From Methanothrix sp. (GTDB lineage Archaea; Halobacteriota; Methanosarcinia; Methanotrichales; Methanotrichaceae), in the NCBI GenBank assembly GCA_026394565.1, contig JAPKYA010000089.1, forward strand, positions 1-36,359: DNA of 36,359 nt. The letters are read 5' to 3'. A program made the translations under genes and the position numbers. A model generated the notes under the pieces. That model did not search any database. It was not told where the DNA came from and was given only the letters and a program-made list of their open reading frames with translations. This document shows, piece after piece, positions 17,317 to 25,384 of this stretch (positions within the stretch are counted from its first letter, which is position 1; each line of letters starts with the position of its first letter).

Positions 17317-18339
17317 TTATCTCAGCATCACTCGGCTTAGTGTCACCAGGAAGAGGGCCATGAGCAGCCATCCCAGCAGGGTCTCCATAACCGTCAGGAA
17401 CTCGTAGCCTTCGACTATGCTGAAATTCTGAGGGCTCCTGCCTAAAAACTCCATGCTGCTGAAGTAAAAGGCATCGTTGAGCGATACGCTCGCCTTATCT
17501 TGCCGGTGCGTATCCGCGCCGTCCGGCTGCAGAGCCCCACCCCCCCAGAAGATGCCCGTGAAGAGGAAGATGATGGCCATGCTCAACAGAATGGTATGAG
17601 AGGGACGCACCCCGTAGCCGCAGGAGATCCAGGCCAGACGATCAAAGAGCTGGGGGAAGGTCTTGTGCGAGCGCGCCTGCTTTTCCTTTCGATACTGGTA
17701 ATAGCAGTCGTCCTGATCCTCGAACTGCTCCTGGTTCCTGAAGTTTTTGGTGAGCGTCAGGTACACCGAGCCGTTAAAGGGAATGTGCTCCTTGATGGAA
17801 TTCCAGCGCACATCTATGCGGTTAAAATTGAAGTCCTTTAGGTGAAGGCTTGATCCTTCCGAGAAGACTGCATCGGACAGATTCAATGTGTATACCTTGG
17901 CATTGGCCAGGTGGAAATATTTCTCGAACCTCGCCCGGCCGAAGTCGGCATCATTGAACTTGGCCCGCGAGAAATTGGCATCGATTGCAAAGTGGGCCCG
18001 AGAGAAGTTGGCCTCTCCCTGAAACTCTGCATCGGAAAAGCCGGCATCCTCCTGAAAATGAGAGCCTGAGAAGTTGGCCGCCTTGGTAAATGTGGTGCCG
18101 TCAAAGTCCACCAGCCCGGCGAAGGCAGAGTGATCGAAGAAGACATCGCCCTTGATAACCGAGTATTCGATTTTTATTATTGATTTTATAATTTTAAGCT
18201 TATTTTTATTGAAGGACAGATCCAGGCGGTGCAGATCCAGGTCTCCGTAGATGATGACGTTCTCATACTCTACCGGTTTGCCCTTCTCGATCTTTTCCAG
18301 GATCTCCTCGGCCTTGATCATTAAGAGACTATCGACCAT
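17317..18339 (-). CDS. Pentapeptide-repeat protein with C-terminal two-helix channel-like domain (paralog 1, no signal peptide)
   Basis: 340 aa. Residues about 25-165 hold pentapeptide repeats of the A(D/N)F type (ANFSRAHF, ANFSRAKFNDADFGRARF), which fold as a square beta-helix. A conserved linker follows (WNSIKEH..., DDCYYQYRKE, LAWISCGYGVRPS), then a membrane helix (LLSMAIIFLFTGIFW), a pore-like loop (LNDAFYFSSMEFLG) and a last helix (ETLLGWLLMALFLVTLSRVMLR). The last part resembles Ion_trans_2 channels, but the K+ filter TVGYG is replaced by MEFLGRSP. Unlike its two paralogs at 23853-26875, it has no N-terminal hydrophobic segment. In-frame sequence upstream of the ATG reaches a stop within about 20 codons and holds none. 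It is last in the elp3-rps8e-thyA run. Confidence 0.85.
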   Translation of the reverse strand: MVDSLLMIKAEEILEKIEKGKPVEYENVIIYGDLDLHRLDLSFNKNKLKIIKSIIKIEYSVIKGDVFFDHSAFAGLVDFDGTTFTKAANFSGSHFQEDAGFSDAEFQGEANFSRAHFAIDANFSRAKFNDADFGRARFEKYFHLANAKVYTLNLSDAVFSEGSSLHLKDFNFNRIDVRWNSIKEHIPFNGSVYLTLTKNFRNQEQFEDQDDCYYQYRKEKQARSHKTFPQLFDRLAWISCGYGVRPSHTILLSMAIIFLFTGIFWGGGALQPDGADTHRQDKASVSLNDAFYFSSMEFLGRSPQNFSIVEGYEFLTVMETLLGWLLMALFLVTLSRVMLR

Positions 18340-18403
18340 AAACGAAGGGAGAAATCGATAAAAGCAGATATCCTTTGCGGTGCCGTTGGGTTACTATGGA
18401 CTC

Positions 18404-19069
18404 TCATCTTTCATCCGATCCCGTCCCCAGCAACATCCTCTCCACAAAGTCCCAGTCATGCTCGTAGATGTGAGCTGAGGCGCTGGTGGTCGAGATCGAT
18501 CCCGGCTCCGCCCCCACTTGGCTGCTGACGTATTGCAGCAGCCTGGCCAGGCCGTAGAGATTAGCGGGATAGGCCCCGGCAAAGTCGTGGCTGCGAAAGA
18601 AGATGGACAGATGCAGGCGACCATCGCGCAGCTTGAAGTCGTCCACAATCATGCAGGGAACCTCATCTTTGGCCGCATCTACCGGCGCAATCCAGGTTAC
18701 GGCCGTGGCCCGGCGCGTATTGGCCGAGGCCTTGAGCCGCAAGATAACCTGCTCGATCTGATCCAGAGCAGGCATTCCCGGCAGATGCCAGGCACGCAGG
18801 CGCTCGCCGTAGGTGTACTCAAAGCCTGGATTCTTGCCGGATAAAAGCTGCTGGGAATACTCTTCCAGACGCTCCTCGTTCCAGGAGTACTGGGCAGGAA
18901 TCATCTCCAGGTAGGGGTCCTCCACTACCACCTGTAAAGACAAGAGCTCCCTTATCCTGGTGCCCCTCTCATCAGTGATCTTCGCCCCCTGCCGCCAGAT
19001 GAGGTTAAGCCCACGCTGCCAGGCATCGGAGATGGTTCTTGCGCGAATGAATCTGCCCAGTCTCGCCAT
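18404..19069 (-). CDS. thyA: Thymidylate synthase, archaeal ThyA type
   Basis: 221 aa, close to the shorter archaeal ThyA. It makes dTMP from dUMP, using a methylene-folate or methanopterin-type one-carbon carrier in methanogens. The catalytic cysteine is C139 in EVPCM. The dUMP-binding FFRSHDFAGAYPAN (R159, S160, D162, N170) and the later SAHIYEHDW follow the ThyA pattern. ATG at 19069 has GGAG 7 nt upstream. It lies 21 nt after the DUF1922 gene in the same run, so it is probably cotranscribed with rps8e. The cysteine motif is VPCM rather than the usual PPCH, as seen in the methanogen-specific branch. Confidence 0.9.
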   Translation of the reverse strand: MARLGRFIRARTISDAWQRGLNLIWRQGAKITDERGTRIRELLSLQVVVEDPYLEMIPAQYSWNEERLEEYSQQLLSGKNPGFEYTYGERLRAWHLPGMPALDQIEQVILRLKASANTRRATAVTWIAPVDAAKDEVPCMIVDDFKLRDGRLHLSIFFRSHDFAGAYPANLYGLARLLQYVSSQVGAEPGSISTTSASAHIYEHDWDFVERMLLGTGSDER

Positions 19070-19090
19070 GAAAAAGCTCCAAAGATGGGG

Positions 19091-19300
19091 TTATAGCCTT
19101 GCCGGCTTGAAACCGGTCATGCCGTGCTCCCCAAGCTGCAGCTTTCTCACCATCTCGCCGGCAGCATAAGCGTCCTCCGCCTGGGCTAAAACCCTTGCTT
19201 TGCCAAGAAGAGTTCTCTTTCCGCATGGGCAGGTCCTCGTCTTGGCGTCCAACGGGGCGTAGAGGTGGCGACCACAACTACACCGGAAGACGACGAACAT
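19091..19300 (-). CDS. DUF1922 zinc-ribbon-like small protein
   Basis: 69 aa. The CSCG (8-11) and CPCG (24-27) pairs with the FRCSCGRHLYAPLDAKTRTCPCG pattern define DUF1922 (split here: FRCSCGRHLYA then TRTCPCG), a small archaeal family with a zinc-ribbon-like first half and a helical second half (EMVRKLQ). Probably metal binding. It starts 17 nt after rps8e ends and stops 21 nt before thyA begins, so it is almost surely in the same transcript. The function is unknown. Confidence 0.85.
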   Translation of the reverse strand: MFVVFRCSCGRHLYAPLDAKTRTCPCGKRTLLGKARVLAQAEDAYAAGEMVRKLQLGEHGMTGFKPARL

Positions 19301-19317
19301 CTAAAAGAGAAGAGGTT

Positions 19318-19701
19318 TTAAACGGCAGGCAGCAGCATGGCATTGATGACGCCATCCTGGCCGGGCCGGTTGGTTATCCTGGCATCTCCCATTTCCGTCT
19401 TGATGACGGCACCCTTGGTGAGAATGTTCCTTCTCATGTAGTGCAAATTGGCCTTGTTTTCCTTAACAGTCTCAATCTTGACCATCTTGGACTTGCCTGT
19501 CACCGGATCGGCAATTGTGGCCATATCGCCCCGCAGCATGCGCATCTTCAGGTTTCCGCCTTTTGTCTCGATCTTCTTGACCCGGACCGCGGCAATGGTG
19601 GTATCGCTCTGCTCTCTGCCTATCTCACACTTTCTCTTGCCCCTGGCGGGAATCAATTTTCCCCCGGAGGGCTTCCTTCCAGATTTGCCTTGCCAACGCA
19701 T
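19318..19701 (-). CDS. rps8e: 30S ribosomal protein S8e
   Basis: 127 aa, full length for archaeal S8e, a small-subunit protein found only in archaea and eukaryotes. The start MRWQGKSGRKPSGGK and the end ITNRPGQDGVINAMLL are the family signatures. ATG at 19701 with GAGG about 9 nt upstream. It sits between elp3 and the DUF1922 gene on the minus strand; the gap from elp3 is 43 nt, so it could be cotranscribed or have its own promoter in the AT-rich stretch near 19735-19745. Confidence 0.95.
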   Translation of the reverse strand: MRWQGKSGRKPSGGKLIPARGKRKCEIGREQSDTTIAAVRVKKIETKGGNLKMRMLRGDMATIADPVTGKSKMVKIETVKENKANLHYMRRNILTKGAVIKTEMGDARITNRPGQDGVINAMLLPAV

Positions 19702-19744
19702 ATTATAATTCCTCAGATCGAAAATCTTCTTTGGTGCACGGTAT

Positions 19745-21355
19745 TTAATGGTTGTGGTACTTTGATCCCATTCCCATTTTCAATCGCCTGGCCATGTAAG
19801 ACCCGCATAGCTCATATCCCAGCCGCCGGTAGTAGCCTCTGGCTCCAATGCCGCTGGTAATTTCCAGGGAGCCGTAGCCTGCCTCTTCTGCCAGGGCCTC
19901 TGCCGCATGCACCAGTCTTGCCCCATATCCACGGTGCTGCCACCCTTCCGCTCTGCTGCCGATGGGAAGCATAGGCCCGTAGACATGCAGCTCCCTCACC
20001 CGGGCGCGGGCAGAAAGCCGTAGGCGCAGGAAGCCGACTATTGTCTCGTCCTCCCCCACAAATGACAAAAAGTGCTCGGCACCGCCGCATGCCTCATAAT
20101 CCTCATGCATAAGCCGCACATCCCCATCCAGGACCCGGCGCAGTCCCGCCTCCCGGCAGCGGATGCAGCTGCAGTGAAGGCCCCGCGCCAGCAATCGCCG
20201 CTGGGCCAGTTGGCGCAGATTGGATTTCTTGACCCCCGCCACGATGAGCTGGGCGGGAATGTCTCTCTGTACACGCTGCAGCCGAACATAGGCAGGCAGA
20301 ATCTCTTTTATGCGAGAGACCAGCTCTGCCGCAGCGTCATCGCCCAGAGGGACGTACTCGCCTCTCAGGTATTGCCGGTAAAGCTCGGTTCCCTCCACCA
20401 CCAGCGTGGGGTAGATCTTGAGGTAGTCCGGGCGAAAGCGGCTGTCCGAGAAAAGCTCGCGAAAGACCTCCAGATCCACCTGGGGAGAGGAGCCGGGCAG
20501 TCCCGGCATCATGTGAAAGCCCACCTTCAGGCCCGCCTCCCGTAAAGCGCGATTGGCAGAGACTGTATCCTCTACCGTATGGCCTCGCTTCATAGTCTGA
20601 AGGAGATCATCGCGAGTGCTCTGCACCCCCAGTTCCACCTTGGTGGCCCCCATGAGCAGCATGTTCATTGTCTCTGCCGGGCCGCAATAGTCCGGCCGGG
20701 TCTCGAAGGTGGTGCCGATGTTTCTAACTGCGGCAGTCTCATTGGCCGCGGCCGCATCGGCAAAGGACTGGTACTCTGTGCCCGGTACTTTTGTCGCGGG
20801 ATAATCATTCATGGCCTGCAGACAGCGCTTGACAAACCAGTGCTGATAGCCCAAAGGGCGCGCCGTGATCGTTCCGCCCATGATGATCAGCTCCGACTTG
20901 TCCAAGGGATGGCCGATCTCATCCAGTTGAGACAGCCGGGCCGTTACCTGGCGGTAGGGATCGTAGTCGTGCTGCGCTGCCCGAAGCGCTGCAGGCTCGC
21001 GACCGGTGTAGCTTTGCGCTGAGGAGCAGAGAATGCCGCCCGGACAGGGAACGCAGATTCCGTGCGGGCAGCGGGCGGGTGAGGTCATGGCCGCGATGAC
21101 GGCCACGCCGGAGAGGGTTCGCGTGGGCTTTCGCACCAGCATCTTGAGCAGGGCGCGCTCCGGAGGAGAAGCAAAGCCGAGTATATCTGCATTGCTGGGC
21201 AGAGATGAGAGGGCGAGGCGTGATGAGGCGTCCTTTTTATGCGACTCCAGATCCGCCTGCGTCTTGATAACGCCTGCCAGTATGGCCTCAACTATGCTTC
21301 GCAGCTCCCGGCCAAGGGCCTTGCCGTCCCGGCATGCACAAAGTGCCTCACTCAT
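19745..21355 (-). CDS. elp3: Elp3 tRNA U34 carboxymethyl-forming enzyme
   Basis: 536 aa. It forms the cm5U-type modification at wobble U34 of tRNA by radical SAM chemistry with acetyl-CoA. The radical SAM cluster is C96-PHGI-C101-VP-C104; GGTITARPLGYQHWF and the ETRPDYC segment (C in the conserved Elp3 strand) follow. The C-terminal GNAT domain (about 385-536) has the acetyl-CoA loop EGWQHRGYGARL and ARGYYRRLGYE. Archaeal Elp3 acts alone without the other Elongator subunits, as here. ATG at 21355, 24 nt after the 102-aa gene. It starts an informational run with rps8e downstream. Confidence 0.95.
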   Translation of the reverse strand: MSEALCACRDGKALGRELRSIVEAILAGVIKTQADLESHKKDASSRLALSSLPSNADILGFASPPERALLKMLVRKPTRTLSGVAVIAAMTSPARCPHGICVPCPGGILCSSAQSYTGREPAALRAAQHDYDPYRQVTARLSQLDEIGHPLDKSELIIMGGTITARPLGYQHWFVKRCLQAMNDYPATKVPGTEYQSFADAAAANETAAVRNIGTTFETRPDYCGPAETMNMLLMGATKVELGVQSTRDDLLQTMKRGHTVEDTVSANRALREAGLKVGFHMMPGLPGSSPQVDLEVFRELFSDSRFRPDYLKIYPTLVVEGTELYRQYLRGEYVPLGDDAAAELVSRIKEILPAYVRLQRVQRDIPAQLIVAGVKKSNLRQLAQRRLLARGLHCSCIRCREAGLRRVLDGDVRLMHEDYEACGGAEHFLSFVGEDETIVGFLRLRLSARARVRELHVYGPMLPIGSRAEGWQHRGYGARLVHAAEALAEEAGYGSLEITSGIGARGYYRRLGYELCGSYMARRLKMGMGSKYHNH

Positions 21356-21379
21356 GGCGAAACGGATGCAAAGGGACCA

Positions 21380-21688
21380 TCAATCACAACCACAATCCGG
21401 CTCAATTTTTCCTTCTGCTTTCGCCTGCTGATACTGCTGCTCAACCTGCTGGGCAAGGTTGCAGCGCAGCAAGCCCGAGACGAACATGCCTGCCATCAAG
21501 ACATGCTCTTTGTGCATATCTTTTAGCGCCTCCTTGAGCTTTGCCACAGCTTCCTGCTCGCTGCCGGTCTGGGGACCGAAGAGCAGCATTTTGAATTGAT
21601 CGCCGATCTTCATCATCTCCTCAGAGGGAATGTCAAAGAAGCCGCGCACCATCTCCATGACCAAGGATTCCTCGTTTGGTTCGAACAT
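21380..21688 (-). CDS. Conserved-looking small helical protein of unknown function
   Basis: 102 aa from an ATG with AGGT 6 nt upstream. It is largely predicted helical, with acidic and Gln-rich stretches (QVEQQYQQAKAEG), a central hydrophobic helix (HVLMAGMFVSGLLRCNLAQQ) and a terminal CGC motif (DCGCD). I do not recognise the family. It stands 24 nt before elp3 and 40 nt after the phosphoesterase gene on the same strand, so it is likely part of that transcript. The terminal Cys pair could bind metal or be redox active (inference). Confidence 0.7.
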   Translation of the reverse strand: MFEPNEESLVMEMVRGFFDIPSEEMMKIGDQFKMLLFGPQTGSEQEAVAKLKEALKDMHKEHVLMAGMFVSGLLRCNLAQQVEQQYQQAKAEGKIEPDCGCD

Positions 21689-21728
21689 GTTTTGACCTGG
21701 ATGATACAGGATGAAATAGGTTTGGCAT

Positions 21729-22670
21729 CTAGAGAAGCTCGCATAAAAAAAGAGGCTTTTTCCGGCCCAGCTCCCTTATGGCCAGTCCGCCTTCATCCAG
21801 AAGCAGATAGGTATCGGGCGTCTCAAGGCAGGACCGATCTCCCTGCTCGCGCATAAAGCAGCCTGTATTCACGGCCAGAGGCCCTCCCTTTCTCTGAAAT
21901 ATGCCGGCTCGGTGCGTATCCCCATAAATGAAGCAGTCTATTTTGCCGAGGCTCCTCTCGCGAATGAACTTCAATATGGCCTCATATTGCCCCTCGACAG
22001 AAGCCTGGCGCTGGTTGGAAAAAATACCCGCATTAAACCTGAGCAGAAGGCTGGAGGCCTTCCAGATGGAGTTCTCGAAAGAGACCATCTCTCCGATGCA
22101 GGCGGAGCGGTAGATGCCCTCGTAGGCGTAAGTCATCATCATCTCCAGGTCTGCAGGAAGAAGCTCCTCCCCGGAGAGCCGGCGCAGCTTCTCCACCATC
22201 TGCAAAGTGATGTTTTGAATGCCGTCCAGATGATGGCCGTGCGTGAATAGGAAGGTCCGATGGCAGCATCGTGACCGGTAAGCAGGATAGAGCATCTCGA
22301 TATCAAGGCCGCAAAAAGTCCGTTTCCAGCGTAAAGAAGGATAATAAATGGGATATAGATCGCCGCGTGCCGCCCTTTCCATGAACTCAGCCTCCTGCTT
22401 TTGTACCACCAGGTGATGATCGTGATTCCCCACAACGTAGCGAATCTTCAGACTCTCCTGGGAGAGCCGTTTTAAAAAAGGGATGGAGCCGTGCACAGCA
22501 TTCTCCGGGCGCACCCTCCAGAAATCGAAGATATCGCCTAAGAGCACGACCTCTTCGCAGCCGCTCTCAAATTGCGATATCTCTTGCATCAACTGGTCTA
22601 CCTTTGCCGAGCTCTTGAGAGTCGATGAATCCAGGCCGAAATGAGTATCAGAGATAATCAGAGATGACAA
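21729..22670 (-). CDS. Calcineurin-like metallophosphoesterase
   Basis: 313 aa from a TTG start at 22670 with GGGGG about 8 nt upstream. All dimetal-site motifs are present: D8-T-H10, GDIFD (D46), GNHDHH (N82, H83), THGHH, and GDTHRAG near the C-terminus. The layout resembles LpxH-like UDP-diacylglucosamine diphosphatases, but a methanogen has no lipid A. A nucleotide-sugar, lipid pyrophosphate or nucleic-acid substrate is possible, and the true one is unknown. It is first in the minus run that continues into elp3. The minus-strand TATA-like CATTTATAGG at about 22685-22694 is near its start. Confidence 0.85.
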   Translation of the reverse strand: MSSLIISDTHFGLDSSTLKSSAKVDQLMQEISQFESGCEEVVLLGDIFDFWRVRPENAVHGSIPFLKRLSQESLKIRYVVGNHDHHLVVQKQEAEFMERAARGDLYPIYYPSLRWKRTFCGLDIEMLYPAYRSRCCHRTFLFTHGHHLDGIQNITLQMVEKLRRLSGEELLPADLEMMMTYAYEGIYRSACIGEMVSFENSIWKASSLLLRFNAGIFSNQRQASVEGQYEAILKFIRERSLGKIDCFIYGDTHRAGIFQRKGGPLAVNTGCFMREQGDRSCLETPDTYLLLDEGGLAIRELGRKKPLFLCELL

Positions 22671-22710
22671 TTGCTCGCCCCCATCCTATAAATGTTTATT
22701 ACTGTTGTTA

Positions 22711-22720
22711 TTTATAAATA
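22711..22720 (+). promoter_or_regulatory. Putative TATA box between phosphoesterase gene and hisG
   Basis: TTTATAAATA in the divergent intergenic region; it reads well as an archaeal TATA element in either direction. For hisG (ATG at 22828) it would give an approximately 80-nt leader. A second TATA-like AAAAATATG at 22797-22805 lies about 25-28 nt before the hisG ATG and would give a nearly leaderless hisG mRNA, consistent with the absence of a ribosome binding site there. Confidence 0.35.
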
Positions 22721-22827
22721 TTGTGAGCGGCGAGTTCAGGAAAACGGGGAGCAAAACATAGATCCTCGATAGGTCTACCCCCTCGAGCAAAAGACAAAAA
22801 TATGTTCTAAAAAAGCAAAACATCAGA

Positions 22828-23700
22828 ATGATCGACATCGCCATTCCCAAGGGCAGCCTGCAAAATCAGACACTGCAGCTCTTCGAGCAAGCCGGGCTGG
22901 AGGTTAAGAGAACAGAGCGGGAGTACAACGCCCGCATTGAAGATCCTCGCATCGGCAAGGTGAAGATCCTCCGCCCCCAGGAGATACCGGGATATGTGGC
23001 CAAAGGCTACTTCGACCTGGGCATATCCGGAACGGACTGGATAATGGAGTCCGGAGCGGTAGTGGCCCGTGTGGCTGAGCTCAACTACGGCAAACAGGGG
23101 CCGGGCATTGTAAAGCTGGTGGTTGCCGTGCCGGAGAGCCTGGATATCCACTCCGCCCGCGAGATAAGACCGGGCAGCCGCGTATCCACGGAATATCCGA
23201 GCCTCACCCAGGCCTTCTTTTTGAGCCTGGGAATACCGGTGGAGATCCAGTTCTCCTTTGGAGCGACCGAGGCCAAAGTCCCGGAGCTGACCGATGTGGT
23301 CGTTGATCTCACTGAGACCGGTTCCACACTGAAGAAGAACGGCCTGAAGATCATTGATGTCATGCTCAAGTCCACCTCGGAGCTGATTGCCAACAAAAAG
23401 AGCTGGGCGGATCCGGAGAAGCGCGAGGAGATCATCGCCGTGCAGACGCTTCTATCTGCGGTCATAAAGGCGAGAGGAAAGGTGCTGCTCAAGATGAATG
23501 TGCCCGAAGATGCCATCAAGGATGTCATCTCCATGCTGCCCAGCATGAAGAATCCCACCATCTCCAAGCTCTACAACTCCGGCTACTACGCCGTGGAGAC
23601 TGTGGTGGACAAATCCACAGTCAACCTGCTCATTCCCCAGTTGAAAAAATCAGGTGCGGAGGATATCCTGGAGCTGGCCATCTCCAAGATAGTGCCCTAA
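22828..23700 (+). CDS. hisG: ATP phosphoribosyltransferase, long form
   Basis: 290 aa. It catalyses the first step of histidine synthesis, ATP plus PRPP to phosphoribosyl-ATP. The opening IAIPKGSLQ, the GISGTDWI loop, and the PRPP-binding DVVVDLTETGSTLKKNGL are diagnostic. The length and the C-terminal about 75 residues (MNVPEDAIKDVISMLPSMKNPTIS split around GYYAVETVV) form the ACT-like regulatory domain of the long form, which is feedback-inhibited by histidine and needs no HisZ. It stands alone, with no other his genes in the window. Confidence 0.95.
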   Translation: MIDIAIPKGSLQNQTLQLFEQAGLEVKRTEREYNARIEDPRIGKVKILRPQEIPGYVAKGYFDLGISGTDWIMESGAVVARVAELNYGKQGPGIVKLVVAVPESLDIHSAREIRPGSRVSTEYPSLTQAFFLSLGIPVEIQFSFGATEAKVPELTDVVVDLTETGSTLKKNGLKIIDVMLKSTSELIANKKSWADPEKREEIIAVQTLLSAVIKARGKVLLKMNVPEDAIKDVISMLPSMKNPTISKLYNSGYYAVETVVDKSTVNLLIPQLKKSGAEDILELAISKIVP

Positions 23701-23720
23701 TCTGTTTTCAAAAAAGCAAG

Positions 23721-23795
23721 CGGGCGCGGGGGGATTCGAACCCCCGATCTACAGCTTAGGAGGCTGCCGCCTTATCCGGACTAGGCCACGCGCCC
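23721..23795 (-). tRNA. tRNA-Arg (anticodon CCU)
   Basis: 75 nt on the minus strand. The acceptor GGGCGCG pairs with CGCGCCC, with discriminator G. The anticodon stem CAGC/GCTG encloses loop CTCCTAA, giving anticodon CCU (Arg, AGG). The T arm GGGGG-TTCGAAT-CCCCC is perfect. No intron and no encoded CCA. It lies just downstream of the pentapeptide paralog 2 gene. Confidence 0.95.
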
Positions 23796-23852
23796 TTTTC
23801 AGGCTTTCCCGTTTAACCAACACGTATATCAACCTTTCCGGATTGGCACGCA

Positions 23853-25352
23853 TCAGCGAATGAGCACGGCGCTCAACACCACCACGAAGAGGCCCAGGAA
23901 GAACCAGCCCAGGATACCTTCCGCCATGGCCAGATACCTGTAAACGCCTACGGGATAGGTATTCACAGGCGCCTGGGAGGTGGTGAACATGGCAATGCTG
24001 AAATAGAGGGCATCGGTGAAAGAGACGCGCTTGCTTGGCACAAGCCGCGCATCTCCGGGTAGCTCCACGCCCTCGATCACGAACTTGTCCATGCCTTTTC
24101 CCGCCCAAAAAATAATGCCGAAAATAAGAATGGTAAAGAGGCACCAGAAGGCTGTGTAGCTCACCCGAACTCCATAGCCGCAGGAGAGCCAGGAGATGAT
24201 GTCCGAGAATTTGTCCCAGCCCCAGGGCGCCAGCTCTTGACCGATTCTGCGGTATTGATAGTAACATTCATCTGCTTCGTCAAACCACTCCAGGCTCTTG
24301 TAGTTCTTCACCAGTGCCAGGTAGGCGGCCCCATTATACACCATGCGATCCCGCATGGTGCTCCAGTGGACCACGAACTTAGTGAAGTCAGTGCTGTTGA
24401 GATTTATTTTGGATGTCTTATTGAATGAGACATTATCCAGTTGCATGCTGTACAGCCGGGCACCCTCCAAGATAAAATCCCCATCAAACCTGGCATTGGT
24501 GAAATAGGCCAAGTCTGCTAACTTCACTCCGCCAAAGAAGGCCGTCTTTTTGAATCCGACATTGCCATAGTCCGCCAGGCCCCCAAAGCTGGACAGGCCG
24601 AAAGTGCTTCCTTTCCAGAAGCGGGCCTCACGAAAGAGCACATCGCTCTCGAAACGGGTGGCTGCAAATGTAGCATTGCCCCGAAACTGGGCAGATCGAA
24701 ATGTGACCTGCCCGGCAAACTGAGTCTCAAAGAAGCTCACATCTTCAAAGTTCGCATTCCAGAAAGATCCGGAACGCAGGAACTTGGCATAATTAAAGTC
24801 GACATCACTGGCGAAGCCGGCATCCAGAAAGACTGCATCCCCATTGAACTGGGCGTTGCCAAAGCTGCTATCGCTCTGAAAAAGCGTGCTGATGAAGGAG
24901 GCCGGTCCTTGAAAATAGGTCTCGGCAAAATCGGCCTGCCTCATGAATTTTGCTCCGGAAAACCTGGCATCTCCCTGGAACCTGGACTTGATAAAGCTGA
25001 CATTATCTTGAAAGATGCATCCCCGCAAATCCAGGACCTCAGCGAAGGTCACGGCCTCAATTCTTAACGGTCCCTGGAAGCGGGAGTTGGTAATTCGTAT
25101 CGATTGCTTGACCGGCTCAACTCCCGGCCCCAGATCCAGCAGACCGGCGATGGTTACATTGTCATAGTTCAGCGGCTCGCCCGATCTTATTTGGGCCAGG
25201 ATATCCTGGGCGGCGATGGCCGGAGAGGCCAGGCCCCGGGAGGCCGGCGACGAGGCATCAAGCCCGGGCTCTTCTGCCGAGACGCTCTCGACAAGCAGGA
25301 GGAGTAGCAGCAGGGCCAAGCGCAGCATGTGCCATCTGGAAACTGTAATCAC
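23853..25352 (-). CDS. Pentapeptide-repeat protein with channel-like domain (paralog 2)
   Basis: 499 aa from a GTG at 25352 (an ATG at 25328 is an alternative). It has a signal peptide or anchor at 9-26 (MLRLALLLLLLLVESVSA), about 220 residues of pentapeptide repeats (DARFSGAKFMRQADFAETYF and onward), and the shared linker (HWSTMRDRMVYNGAAYLALVKN in part, DECYYQYRRIG, WLSCGYGVRVS). The C-terminal channel-like unit is helix FWCLFTILIFGIIFWAGKG, pore-like loop FTDALYFSIAMFTTSQAP, and last helix MAEGILGWFFLGLFVVVLSAVLIR. The sequence fits Ion_trans_2 except that TVGYG is absent. Its gene starts 32 nt after the stop of paralog 3, so the two form a tandem pair. Confidence 0.85.
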   Translation of the reverse strand: MITVSRWHMLRLALLLLLLLVESVSAEEPGLDASSPASRGLASPAIAAQDILAQIRSGEPLNYDNVTIAGLLDLGPGVEPVKQSIRITNSRFQGPLRIEAVTFAEVLDLRGCIFQDNVSFIKSRFQGDARFSGAKFMRQADFAETYFQGPASFISTLFQSDSSFGNAQFNGDAVFLDAGFASDVDFNYAKFLRSGSFWNANFEDVSFFETQFAGQVTFRSAQFRGNATFAATRFESDVLFREARFWKGSTFGLSSFGGLADYGNVGFKKTAFFGGVKLADLAYFTNARFDGDFILEGARLYSMQLDNVSFNKTSKINLNSTDFTKFVVHWSTMRDRMVYNGAAYLALVKNYKSLEWFDEADECYYQYRRIGQELAPWGWDKFSDIISWLSCGYGVRVSYTAFWCLFTILIFGIIFWAGKGMDKFVIEGVELPGDARLVPSKRVSFTDALYFSIAMFTTSQAPVNTYPVGVYRYLAMAEGILGWFFLGLFVVVLSAVLIR

Positions 25353-25384
25353 TGCCTAATTTGAAGATGGCTCAGGATTTAGTA

